DNA of 64,000 bases, from positions 4,747,225 to 4,811,224 of the forward strand of contig JAJEKV010000078.1 in assembly GCA_021234155.1 (NCBI GenBank). Direction: 5' to 3'. Positions 46,120-57,213 of this stretch are shown piece by piece. Below the pieces are notes generated by a model. That model was not told the origin of the DNA, made no database searches, and worked only from the letters and a program-made list of their open reading frames with translations. A program made the position numbers and the translations under genes. The stretch's first letter is position 1; each line of letters opens with the position of its first letter. This DNA is from Isoetes taiwanensis (Eukaryota > Streptophyta > Lycopodiopsida > Isoetales > Isoetaceae).

Positions 46120-47350
46120 CCCATCAAATTCCTTCATAAATTGCGGGTATTGCTTCTCCAAGTCTTGCTTCAATACCCGCGTCGCATCTTCCACGGGTAA
46201 GTGCTTCCACTTAACCGGTATTGGAGGAATTTGAGACCTCCTAGTCTTCTTGAATGACTTATCAAGAAGTAACTTCGAGGCACTATTTCTACTTGCTCCT
46301 CAGTCATTTCCAACAAGGTTGGAGTATCCAAAACCTCCTCGAGGGGTTAGGATTGTGCCTTTTTAATAAACTTACGTGGAAGACCTTGTGGACCTTAAGA
46401 TGGGCTGGAAGATCCAACTTATAGGCTTGAGAGCCCCTCTCTCTAAAATCTTGAGCGGCCCAGCCCACCTAGGGGCAAGCTTCTTGCAGCTCCCAATCCG
46501 CGGCTTGGCTTGCTTCACCTTGATCTTCAACCAAAGCGGTATCTCCCACCTTAAACTCCCTTACGGTCTTCCGTAGCTTGTCGGCTACACTCTTTCCCCG
46601 ACTTCTTGCTGCCAATAAATAACCCCTTACTTCCTCTACTAGTTGCTGCATATCCCCTAACATCTGTTGGGATACTTCTACCTTGGACGGGATTGTGCGG
46701 TATCAGGGGTTAAGCAGCGGTAGCGTAGTTCACCATGAAAGGCGACATCACGGGATGACTCCTGCTTGGCAGCCTTTTATTGTGGCGAATTCCACCAAGT
46801 GAATGTACTCATCCCACTTGGACTGCTTGTTCCACACATAGCTTGAAGCATGTCTTCAATGATCCGATTGGTCCTTTCCGTCGGCCATCTGTTTGGGGAT
46901 GATATGCCGTGTGCTCATGGAGAGCTTAAATGCGAATGGTGCTAAAAGATCTGCCAAAAGGCACTCATAAACTTAGAATCTCTATCGGATATTATCTCGA
47001 GGCATGCCATGGAGTCTAAAAATCTCCCTTACAAATAACTGCGATTATCTAATGCGGTGTCGGTAGTTTTGCAAGGCCGCGAAATCGCCATCTTTGATAA
47101 CTTATCTCGACAACCATCAATGCATCCTTGCCTCGAAGAGTTTTAGGAGTCTGTGATGAAATCCATGCTTATGACCTCCCACTTTGCATTTGGCACCCCT
47201 AATGGCTCTAAAGCACCGGAATCCTTGGTTGCTCGCCTTGGTTCTGGCGACATAAGCGGCAATCCCGAATATATGCAGCTATCTGCTTCTTCATACGGCG
47301 GAAGTAGCTGCCGAATCTTGAAATAGGTCTTCATAAAGCCCAGCATGCCC
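46120..47350 (-). pseudogene. Integrase and chromodomain-like end of the nested chromovirus
   Basis: The integrase N-terminal region and the start of the core appear at 47143-47346 (YFKIRQLLPPYEEAD, then WEVISMDFITD holding the first catalytic Asp). HTAYHPQTDG and WNKQSKWDEYIHLVEFA follow near 46,800-46,920, then RGYLLAARSRGKSVADKLRK and VFHVSLLK. At 46,120-46,240 VKWKHLPVEDATRVLKQDLE is a chromodomain-like module, known in chromoviruses to bind modified histone tails and direct insertion into heterochromatin. The expected W in EDATW is replaced by R. Frameshifts separate most pieces. Confidence 0.8.
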
Positions 47351-47487
47351 TGCTATTGGGCTGTTATGTGTGTCATGAAGAATTAACTTCCCTTACCCAC
47401 GATGATTCGGGCACACACAACTTATGCTTGTGATACAACAGGTTGCCTTCCTTCTTATAATGTTTGAAGGCTTCCGCTCCTTATCGA

Positions 47488-48780
47488 TTACGGCTTCCTT
47501 GGAAAGACTTTCCCATACCTCCTTGAAGTCCACATCGGTTGGCAAGGACTCCTCAATCTTCTTGCCAAACTCACTTTCGAAAGAGTGGAAATCGCATTAC
47601 AATCGTCCTTGTGCGAAATGGTCTCTGGAGAGGGCATCGCTACAACATTAAGCTTACGGGGCTTATATATAATATCAAAATCGTATTCCTCAAGGAATTC
47701 CATCCACCTCCTTTGCCTTAAGTTGAGGGTGGCTGGGTGAAAAAGATCTTGAAGGCTCACGGTGATCGATTATCTAACTGAAACTTCCTTCCCAGCAAAT
47801 AATGCCTCCATATCCTCAATGCCCTGACAATGGCTAGGAGCTCCTGATCATGGGTTGGGTAGCGTTGCTCTGCGTCGTTCATCTTCTTCGAGTCGTAGGC
47901 GACTACCCTTCCTTCTTGCATCAAGACTGCCCCTGTTGCTATCTTGCTTGCATCTGTTGCTATCAACTTATCCTTACCGGATCAGGAGAACAAGCACTGG
48001 TGCTGTTGTTAAGGCCTCTTTAAGCTTCTCAAAAGAAGCTTGGGCTTTCTCTAACCAATGGCTAGCCCAGTCCTTAATCTTCTTGGCCTTAGTGAGGTCC
48101 GACAGAGGGGACGCCCACTTAGCAAAGTCCTTCCACGAACTTTCTATAGTATCCGCCAACCCGAGAAAGCTTCTTTACGCCGCCACATTCCTTGGAGCTG
48201 GCCAATCAACTATTGCCTCAATCTTAGATGGATCTGTGGAGATTCCCTCGGATGTTACTACATGCCCCAAGTACTCCACCCGGCCTGTTGCGAAGTGGCA
48301 CTTAGAGAGCTTCCCATACAACCGATGGCGTCTCAACTTCTCCAACACTTTCGAGGTGCTGACAATGCTCTTCAAGGGACTTTTTGTAGATTAGGATGTC
48401 GTCGAAGAAGACAATAACAAACTCATCCAAGAAGTCTCACGAAGATATCGTTCATGAGGCGCATAAGCGTTCTTGGGGCGTTCGACAATCAAAGGGCATT
48501 CTTGTAAACTCAAAATGACCATACTGGCGTCAAAGCGGTTTTATGGATGTCCTCTTCCTTTATTCTTATCTGATGGTATCGATCTTAAATCAATCTTAGA
48601 GAATACCTTTGCTCCTTGTAGCTGATCCATTAGGTCATCCGCCCTTGGCAATGCATACTTATTCTTTATCGATGCGCTTATTGGTGGCGATAGTCTATCA
48701 CATTCTTAAACTCCCATCTTTCTTCTTGACAAAGAGTATAGGTGTTCGAAAGGAGACACACTTGCTCTTATAAATCAAGC
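47488..48780 (-). pseudogene. Reverse transcriptase and RNase H of the nested chromovirus
   Basis: RNase H is recognised at 47757-47966 by ATDASKIATGAVLMQEGRVV and YPTHDQELLAIVRALRIWRH, followed by the connection NLRQRRWMEFLEEYDFDI at 47,660-47,730. The reverse transcriptase palm end and thumb lie at 48175-48375 (LYGKLSKCHFATGRVEYLGH, SEGISTDPSKIEAIVDWPAP). The fingers/palm start at about 48,720 with [14 protein letters not shown]. The catalytic DD region near 48,390-48,420 survives in another frame. Small indels break the frame throughout. Confidence 0.85.
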
Positions 48781-48999
48781 TCGAGCAATTCTGCTGTTTG
48801 TTTCTTGAGCTCGATCAACTCTGCGGGATGCTCATTCTATATGGCTTTGGCCTTCTTGGGATCATCAGGAGCCAATGTGATCTCACATTCCACACCCTAT
48901 AAGGTGGCGGTGCGGATTTCATCCGGAAATACATCCGAATTCGAAATGAGCCTTGCTATTTGCACAGGCGGTGATTTCCCTTTTGTCACTTCCATCACG

Positions 49000-50860
49000 C
49001 TTGCACGGCTCAAGCGATTCCATCCTCAAGATGTAATCCACCTTATTCCTTTCTATACTCTTCCTTAGCTGCTTCAAAGAAATACACCGCATGGGGGATT
49101 CTAGCTTCTTACCTTTCACTATCAACTTTTGCCGTCAGTGCCGTCATGGAGACTTCATTCGGTCGCCCAATCAATCATGGCTTTGGGTGGCTTCAAAAAT
49201 TCCATTCCCACTATAAGATCATACCTTCCAATATCCATGACTTACGCTCCCATCGGCCATTTGGCCCCACTAAGGTCTATGTCAAAGGTGATCCTCCTCC
49301 CCTTAGTGTGCGAATGGGCTGGTTTGCCATAACTACCGGCCTTGGCTTAGACTTCAATACCTTGTTCTTCATTAGAGCAGCCAATCTAGGAGATGCAAAA
49401 TTATGAGAGCTACTGTATCTATGAGGACTACATAAGGATTACTATCTATGATCCCATCGGCCGCAATGGCGGTTGGTGATTCTCTATCTCATCGACTCAA
49501 TGTTTGCACATATGTGACACTCACCATCTATGAAGTCGTGGCCCTCTGGCTGTTCATCGTCCTCGATAAAACTACGTTGGGGAGTCCCAATCAAGAGTTA
49601 CGCCAAAGGCGATTTGCATGACGAATGGACAATCATGTGTCTGTGTACCTGGCTGGAAGCACCTGAAGCATAACTTCTTCTCAATGCATTCTGTCTCTTT
49701 TCCTTCGTGATTTGTCTAGGAGGCGGCTTAAGAGCGCTTCCCCCGATGCATTACGGGCTTACGGTCCCCAAAAGTTTTGCTCTTATCCTTACCTTGCTGC
49801 TGGCCCCCGATGGTGTAGCTGCTGATTGCTTACGATATTGTCCACGATACGCCACGAACTCTTACCCACGAAGGTTGTTTGCTTCTCTGCTTTGGAGTTC
49901 TTTGGTGCCTCCTCCAAACTTATAGCTTTATCTTGGCCTCTGTGGCCTGACCTTGGGTTGATTGCTCTAACAAGCCTCTTGATATTCTTTGTTCAACCCC
50001 TCAATATAGGTGTCCTTTGCTTGCCTTTACGATACTCGGGACATGAAGTCTAAGTCTCATGAATTCTTCGGTATACTTAGCCAGCGATAAGGTACCACGA
50101 TTCAACTGTAAAGCTGCTGAATCACGTCTACTAGTATGAGACCTCGGCACATAGTGCTTCGCGGAAAGCCTTCTTTGAAGGTCTTAAAACCGCAATTGTT
50201 CCTCTTGACTTGTTGGACTTAGCATATCCCTTCCACGGATCCTTGCCGGTCCAATAAGGTTAGCTGTAGCAACTTTCCCTATGTCCTTGTCTTTCATACA
50301 GGTATGAGTTGCCAAATTCTTCCATTTCATCCAGCCATGCTTCAGCCTCCATGCGATCCGTCTTTCCCTGGCGGCCCGGCTTCCTTGTCTTCCACACATT
50401 GCTCATAGCACTATCCACCTTTTTCGATAGTCATCCGTCTTTCTTGCCCTTTTTCTTGCCTTAGGGTGTGTCGGACTCTTTGTCGGAGCTAAATTTTGTC
50501 GTCCTTTGGAAGAACTATCGATGTTTGGAACTAGATGATGATGGACTCTGGTTCTCCTTCTTCGTCTCTTGTCCCGGCGTTGCCGTGGTTGCCCTCCCCT
50601 TCTGGCTGAGGGGCCGTCACCACCGGAACACAAGGTGGAGGCGGAGGACCATCTTCTGTGCATTCATGAGAGGTGTCGCCCAGTTGATGAGGTGTTGCAT
50701 CTGATTCCTCATCGTACCAACCTTGCATTAAGCGCCTCGGTGACACATATCTGCTCAACGTCTTCTGCTCTCTGTAGAACAAGTTCCTTGGTACCCAATT
50801 GCGTGGTCGGTGCTGGTCCTGAGACCACACTTGAGTTCCTTCTTTGCAAGTATTGGTCAT
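49000..50860 (-). pseudogene. Gag and protease region of the nested chromovirus
   Basis: Gag starts about 50,860 (MTNTCKEGTQVWSQDQ) with a proline/acid-rich head and a capsid-like stretch including NLATHTCMKDKDIGKVATAN (50,250-50,330). A zinc knuckle at 49629-49670 reads CFRCFQPGTQTHDC: both first cysteines and the last are in place, but the His at position 9 of a CX2CX4HX4C knuckle is Thr. A protease active-site remnant, SSHNFASPRLAAL, lies at about 49,385-49,425. The parts are in several frames, so no full Gag is made. Confidence 0.65.
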
Positions 50861-51302
50861 TATCGTGTTATTAAGTTAGGCAATGATCATTCTTGCTTAC
50901 AATTAAATTGTTGTTAGCCACAAAAGAATTCATATGAAAACTTCATTTATAGGTCAACATCATAGTAGTACATTAATTAGTCTATAGGAATACATTTAAT
51001 AGACTTCATGATAATACTTAAGAAAAGAATTACAATATACTTAGATCTTATGAGACAATTCTTCCATCAATGATGTCGCTTGAAGAAGTTCTTGATTTTC
51101 TTGTATCTTTTGTGCCCTTTCCCATGTTACGTAGTATTACGGCGTAGACCCTCCCTCTAATGCTCTTGCTTGTGGTCTTTGGTAGTTCTGGTGCGGTTGC
51201 GCTACCACCGACAAGTGCGCATCTACGAGGTGGCCCCTGCTAAGTCGAGGGCGTGAAGTGCTCTTGCTCTCTTAAAGAGTATAACATGGTCCATTCAGAC
51301 AT

Positions 51303-52618
51303 CTATCTTGGCGTGATGCCCAAACCACATAAAGCTATATAGGGCGCCAGCGATTCTTCACCTCTTGGGCTGAACTCCTTGTGAAAGACTATCATCTGAC
51401 CTTGGCTAAGGGCCGGAAGATAGTACCTGAGCGATTTACCCCTATGTGGCCCCGTGGCTCCAGTGCCTTTCCTGCCCGCTGCCTGCCCGACGATATCTAT
51501 TGCTGTAAGATCTTCGTGGTCCCTCCACATTGTTGCTGCGTTTTCTAGATTAATGCTACTAGATGCCTCGCGCATGCTCCTGGAGCGGACTGGTCGGCTC
51601 GAACTTGGGCCCCTTCCCGGCTTGTACAACCTGCTTTGGATCTCCTGAAATTCCTCCTCTGGAATGTCGGGTTCTTTGTTCTTGAAACATCGCCTTATCT
51701 GCTGTGCGGCTTGGATATCCGACATGGTTTCCCCTGCGTAGGAATGTCGCTCGGCTACCTCCCTCGGGATCTCCTGATAGGAGTAGTCGATGAAGTCGCT
51801 ACCCTGTTCCTGTGCCATTAGTCCTAGGAGCTCGTCTATCCGGAGGTTTTCCTCTTGGCAATAGGGAAGGTTAAGGATGTCGGTGGCGAATATATACTCC
51901 TCTCCGTCAATGATCACTGGGGTGAGGGCCGTGATACCTATTGGCGGTTCGAAATCTCGCCTTAGCCCCTCGTGTTCTTTGAGCTATCGCCTCTCTCCAT
52001 CCTTCTTGCCTGCGCTTATCTCCCATCTTGGGTTCTCTTCCTCTTCTTCCTCATAGTCTGCTTTCGATCTGCGGTCTAGGTGCTTCGATGTAGAGCCATG
52101 GTATTAAATTATTCTATTTGTTTTGATCTCGAGGATACCTATCTGCTGCCAGTGTCGAGAGGAGCTAAATCAAAGGGTTGAATGGGCGGCTCGCCTGGTT
52201 GGTTATTTGCTCTATCTTGCATGAATAAGGCTAAAGCGCCTTTGGTTTGAGGCGTACCTATGCCTATGATGCTTACGGGTCATGTATGCGGCATGTTTCT
52301 GGTTCTATCCCACAACCTACTCTTGCCCCTAGATCCCCCACCTATGGCTTGGGCAAGGGTGTCTAAGGAGACCCATTTCCCCCCCCTAGGTGGCAAGCTG
52401 ACCTCCCCGGGTAAAATGAGCTGATCATATTGACAAATGATGTCAGTGTAGTAAGGAGTTCTGGTTAGGGTGGCGTGAAGATCAAAGAGATGATCGAAGA
52501 CATGAAAGGCTTGGTCAGCAGGGAGTTCACGGATGTGATTGGAATCATTGTACCATCTAACAAAGTTTGATGGTGCCATTGAGCAGAGATGGCTGTGAAA
52601 AATGGCTGATGGAAACAA
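51303..52618 (-). CDS. Extra ORF region B of the nested chromovirus
   Basis: Two open segments lie upstream of gag: 52280-52618 (112 codons, with FVRWYNDSNHIRELPADQAF, then ADQAFHVFDHLFDLH) and 51303-51917 (204 codons, with YIFATDILNLPYCQEENLRI and RDHEDLTAIDIVGQAAGRKG). The second is the longest ORF inside the element. They are probably parts of one protein split by frameshifts. I recognise no domain; the gag-upstream position resembles extra ORFs known in other large plant gypsy elements, but no homology is claimed. Confidence 0.45.
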
Positions 52619-52870
52619 GTAGGGAGCTAGAAAATCGCCAAAGGGGCTGGGAGCACTTTTGATGGGAAGAGAATGACAAATGGGGCCCCTTTTATAGACT
52701 AGGGGTGCCTCGGGTTCCGTGCATAAAGGCTCTTGATGGGAAAGACTCCAAATCTATGGCCTTGGGTGTCCAAATGAGCTACCATGAAGTGCAATTCTAA
52801 ACAAAACAAGGCAAGAAACACTACATGGCAGTTTGTTGGGTCAAATTTGGTCAAGCTAGGCAAGTTCTGG

Positions 52871-53146
52871 CGAAATCGGGTGGCGTCGCGCGGATGGGGT
52901 CTGCGTCGCGGGCGCAGGCGCATTCGGCGCGACGGGACCCGATTTCGGGTTGATTCCACTTTTAGGACAAATTTTAGGGTGTTAGAAGATCCTAATTTGA
53001 CTTTCTAGCATGATTCTGACTTAATTAGCAACTTTTATTACTTAATTTGGACATGACTTAGCTAAAATTTGGCGAAATCGGTGGGTGCCAGCGGATGGGG
53101 TCTCAGCGTCGCGGCCTTGCGCGCGGCGCGACGGGACCCGATTTCG
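52871..53146. repeat. Paired GC-rich hairpin modules between the extra ORFs
   Basis: Module 1 (52871-52947) is bounded by perfect arms CGAAATCGGG / CCCGATTTCG; module 2 (53073-53146) by CGAAATCGG / CCGATTTCG. Both contain gcggatggggtct, gcgtcgcgg and ggcgcgacggga. They are embedded in AT-rich DNA. Confidence 0.85.
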
Positions 53147-53289
53147 GTCCCCTTTAAATTTTTTTTCTAATTTCCTTTTCCTATTTAATTACTTAAACAT
53201 GTTTTTACACCTACTTTATATCTATTGCACAGTTTTACACAAAACTTTATATTTATAGGAAAATAATTACATTAGTTTGACAAAATTGC

Positions 53290-54376
53290 ATCCTCAAGGG
53301 CGTTCCTTGCGGATGCGGCATAAGTGGATGTCCTTGGGCATGAGGGTCACCCTCTTGGCGTGGATCGTGAGAGGTTCCCTTCTTCGAACAAGCTGGGTGA
53401 GCTTCGGCCTCGGCTGACCACTTGCAACACCCGAAGTTGTAAGGGGCGTCACCCTATAGTCGGTGGCGTACTCGCCATTACCTCCGCGCATAAGCGGCTC
53501 AAGCGGGCCTTCCTATCAGGAGATTAGTGCTTTGTTGAAAGTGCTTAATCTCCCGAAAAACTCGGGCGTGCGGGGAATTAGGTCCATGGTGGACCTTTTT
53601 GGGCTTCTCAGTCTGTGGCGGCGGCGGCTTGGGCTGGTTCTTTGGCGGCCGGCCCCCCTCCCTTGTCCATTTGGGCGTTCGCGGCAATACCAATCATTAT
53701 ACCTCGTCCCACCGGCCGAAGGTATTCTTGGTATGCCTTGGCGGCTTTTGGTAAAGGCGGTCCTCCTTCAAAGCGAAGCCTCGCTTCGCCCATATACGCT
53801 TCTTTACCACCTTAGGTGGCTCGAGACCCTGCTTGGATAAGGTGGTCTTGGTTCTGCCCTTCCTCTGTTCTTCTTCCTCCTCCTCCACTTCTTCCACTGC
53901 TCCTCCTCCCGTGAGGCTCCTCGATGGCTGACGGTTCGGCGGGGACCGTCGTTCTTTCTTTTAGATCCTCGCTCCTGCCCCCGCAACTCCTCCTCCGCTC
54001 CCTCTTCCTCTGGCTGCCCTCTCCCTCGGCCACTCGGTGACCTTCTCCTTGCCCTTTTTCTTGGGAGCGCAGAAGGCCAGCTTAGATCCACTGGCTTCTT
54101 TGGGCTGCTCCTCCTCTGCTCTTCCACCCGATTATGTGGTGGCGAAGTGGCGGAGCTCGTCGGTTCTTTGTGTGCTGCCCGGCGAAGGGGCTGCTCGGCA
54201 TCGTTAGTGCGACTTCGTCGGCTAGCTGCCGCTGGCTTTGGTAGGGGAAGCTCCTCTTCTCCCTTCTTGGGCGTGGGTGCTCACGGTATCTTCTTCACAT
54301 GGCGTCCCATTTGCTAGGTTCGCCATCGAGTGTGGTATTTGTCACGGCTTCTGTAGGTCTGTTTGGTCCTGGCCAT
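53290..54376 (-). CDS. Extra ORF region A of the nested chromovirus, histone-H3-like N-terminus
   Basis: The first ATG after the primer site with an in-frame stop just upstream (TGA, 36 nt before) is at 54376. It starts MARTKQTYRSRDKYHTRW, then meets a TAG after 20 codons; with small frameshifts the region continues as a very basic, Arg/Lys/Glu/Pro-rich protein (53804-54127, with PRKRARRRSPSGRGRGQPEE) and ends with a segment at 53294-53491. After Met removal, A-R-T-K-Q-T equals residues 1-6 of histone H3. The rest is not H3-like. A TTTAAATA box lies about 80 bp upstream. No family is recognised; low-complexity, probably disordered and nucleic-acid-binding. Confidence 0.45.
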
Positions 54377-54922
54377 ACTTAACGGTCTAGGAAACGGGTG
54401 GGGATAGGCTGGTCAAGAGAGAGGTGGAGGTGTAGGGTTGGAGAGAGAAAATGAGGTGTCAGGGATATTTAAAGAGGAGGGTCCCTTAGAATATTCTCCT
54501 ATCATCATTACCCCTATTTATTAGCCCCCCTTTATTAATTACACCCTATTTAATAGTTATTTAATTATATACTAAAATTCGTATTATACTTGTAATTTTT
54601 CAATTTTTCCTAATGGTTTGAGGTGTTAATTATGGATTTGCGCCATTTTTCACCTGGGTCTCCGATTGGCATGATTCTTCGACCCATTTTAGGTGAAATT
54701 TGATGCAGATGCATAATTTTCACTTCAAATTTACTAGAAGATGAGTTTGACTCACTCAACCCTTCGTCTAACACTTAACCTAAATCGACCCACTACCTAG
54801 GAGAAAAATTTTTCCCCATTTCCAGCGGTTGATGGTGGAAATGTTCATTTCACACCTCTATAGGCCTGTTAGACTACTTCATGGTTATGGTCGGTGCTAG
54901 TTCTTGGTCAACCAAGAACATG

Positions 54923-54934
54923 GCTCTGATACCA
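54923..54934 (-). promoter_or_regulatory. Primer-binding site for initiator tRNA-Met
   Basis: The minus strand reads TGGTATCAGAGC directly inside the 5' LTR, one base from its end. This is the complement of the initiator tRNA-Met 3' end and the site where minus-strand DNA synthesis starts. Confidence 0.92.
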
Positions 54935-54935
54935 T

Positions 54936-56588
54936 TGTGACGCTCCCTGCTAAACATACGGGTAGCCGTATACCCGGCAGAAATCCCCCATCCGGCTCGG
55001 CAACCGCGATGGGCCCGCCGTCTACCCCGCACTCTCGAGGTAACTCTTAGTGCGGGGAGGGAAATTTCTGAAGGTGTCTTGGCGCCCTTCCCTATGGGCT
55101 CCTATAACGGTGAGGCGATAACACGTCGAGAACTAGCATAAAACATATACAAATACTACCTGGGAGGGTAGTGCATCGCATTACATAAACCAATGCATAG
55201 ATGGTAATCACAAACCATAAAGCAGAGAGCTCCTACCCCGGCTCGGACTTCGTAAGGAGGGTGGCCTGGACCGGCTAGGTCTCAAGATAGAAGAGGCACC
55301 GAGTCATGGCAATGGCGAGGGCTGGGCATAGAACAATGGCTAGGGTTGACCACTCCATCCGCCCCTCTGTGCATACTTTGCGGATGGGCTAGATCGGGGC
55401 TCGGCGGGACTCTAGCCTTAGGAAACGCAATCCCATGGTATCACCCGCCGGGACTACTCCAGGTTGCATCTCCCACGGTCGATGAGGCGGGGAAGGGTTG
55501 CATCTCCCCTTCCTGGGGTCTAGGGGTGCGTGGTGGCTAGAGAATCGATGGCGACACACGATCCATACCCGACTGAACCCCCCAAAACGAGAGCCAAGCC
55601 ATCACTTGCAGCTCTCGAGAGGCAGGGCAACACCATTGCCCCAGGAGGTGTCGGACCCATGCTCGGCCCACACGAAGTGACCGACCATAAGCCTAGCCCA
55701 CTATGGGATCCCGAAGCCCCCACTTTCGGCGGGGATCCTCCCTCCACATTCCCTCTAGCCCGTTATCTGGTGCTGGAGTCATATCATAGCCTCCATAGCC
55801 GGTGGCCTATGCACAAAGGCATAACTAATAGGAACTAAAGGGATCTACTCTAGGAGCATACTACATATGGCCCTAGGTCTCTACCCCCTTCCCAATACAA
55901 GAGGAGCAACATGATCAACCATCATCACATAATCATCATATCATGAGAATAATCATAAGAAGAACATCTTAACCTAATCATACAACCTAACTAAGGGTTA
56001 GGGTTCATTGATTAGGGTTCAAGATGTTGAATATGGGTTCTAGGATGGCTCTACTCTAGATACAAGATACTAGCACATACGGAATGCTAATTCGGATGAG
56101 CTATCACAACTACTACCCTACATACACGCTCCCGATGCTCTCCCTCCAGATCCGGTGTGCCTCCATGGTCTTGACTCACGTGATCTTTGCTCTTGCTCCA
56201 AGAACGAGTCTACCCTGCTTTGGGGCTCTTTGCACCAGCCTATGCCTAGCGAATGATGTTCAAACTTGGGGGTTTTCGAACAAGTAGGTGAGTCTCACGG
56301 GTGCTAGGGCTTGGAAAGAGGTCTAGGGTTAGGGTTTATGCCTATATAAGTTAGGTCCACCTAGGATGCTACGTGGCACCAATCGGGTGAGTCCTGCGTG
56401 GCGGTGCCCCAATAGGTTAAGGCCACATGGATAATGGCTTAACCTATGGTTGGCTAAGTTATGAGAATAACTTGGCCATGCCCCCTAGTGCCACCCTTAT
56501 GGTATACAAGGCTATGAATGATAGACTTGTATAGTGACGGATCCAGGAATATACGTATTTATAGCGTATATTCCCCTGGACCGTCACA
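54936..56588 (-). repeat. 5' LTR of the nested chromovirus (1,653 bp)
   Basis: Same ends as the left LTR. The last ~250 bp (56,335-56,588) appear identical to 44,965-45,220, while the first kilobase has many small indels and substitutions against its partner. Confidence 0.95.
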
Positions 56589-56690
56589 CCTAATGGTTTA
56601 GGTAACTCTAGCAAAGGCAACTCAGCAACCAACATTCAGGGTACTTCAACAACATTTAACCATACGGCCTCTACTGGTTTGACACCACTA
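56589..56690 (+). pseudogene. Continuation of the interrupted LINE ORF1
   Basis: After the second CCTAA copy the frame of the LINE ORF1 tail resumes with a Ser/Asn/Thr-rich stretch and stops at a TGA formed with the next element at 56,691. The rest of the LINE is missing. Confidence 0.7.
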
Positions 56691-57210
56691 TGATGCTCCC
56701 CGGACCTATACGATGCTCCCATCGTATACATATGGGAAATCCCCTCTTCTACGATGACAATACCACCATAGAAAGGCCCTCCGTCTGACTCGGACCACTT
56801 GTGATGGCAAGTGTCCGGGTGAAGGACACGGAGGTGTCATTCGTCCCACGCCTTCGATGGGAATCCTAATAGCGGAATCGTACATACAAGGTTAGCACCT
56901 GGCAACAACACAATAAATAATATACCACCACAAAGGGTGGCCCATCATCATCAATATGAATACAACGGAATACCAACATAACAAAGGACATGCATCATAA
57001 ATAAGGGCTCTACCCCAGCTCAGACTCATGGGAATCAACTGACAGTCAAGGCCTCCAGATGACAATAGATGGAATCATAACAATGGCATTGGATGGCATA
57101 GAACAATGGCTAGGGTAGTCCACTCCATCCGCCCCTCCTGTGCACACTTTGCAGATAGGCTGGAACATGCTATGGCAGGATTGTAGCCTTCCGGAGACGC
57201 AATCCCATGG
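56691..57210 (-). repeat. LTR fragment of a related gypsy family
   Basis: It starts TGATGCTCCCCGGACC and follows the order of the nested chromovirus LTR: the block with two cgtata/gtatac stems, ccatccg-type and tggcatagaacaatggctag phrases, then ccactccatccgcccctcct and gcaatcccatgg. It is clearly diverged, and it breaks off at about 57,210, where a gag on the other strand begins. Confidence 0.75.
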
Positions 57211-57213
57211 AAT

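Larger units (their letters stand above)
43576..56588 (-). mobile_element. Complete Ty3/gypsy chromovirus, 13.0 kb, nested in the LINE
   Basis: The element has two LTRs (43576-45220 and 54936-56588) starting TGTGACG and ending CGTCACA, a 5-bp TSD (CCTAA), a primer-binding site for initiator tRNA-Met next to the right LTR and a polypurine tract next to the left, so it reads on the minus strand. From 5' to 3' it holds an unusual 3-4 kb of extra ORFs, gag with a damaged zinc knuckle, protease, reverse transcriptase, RNase H, integrase and a chromodomain-like end. Every coding part has small indels, so it cannot move by itself as read. The pol order RT-RH-IN marks it as Ty3/gypsy. Confidence 0.95.
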
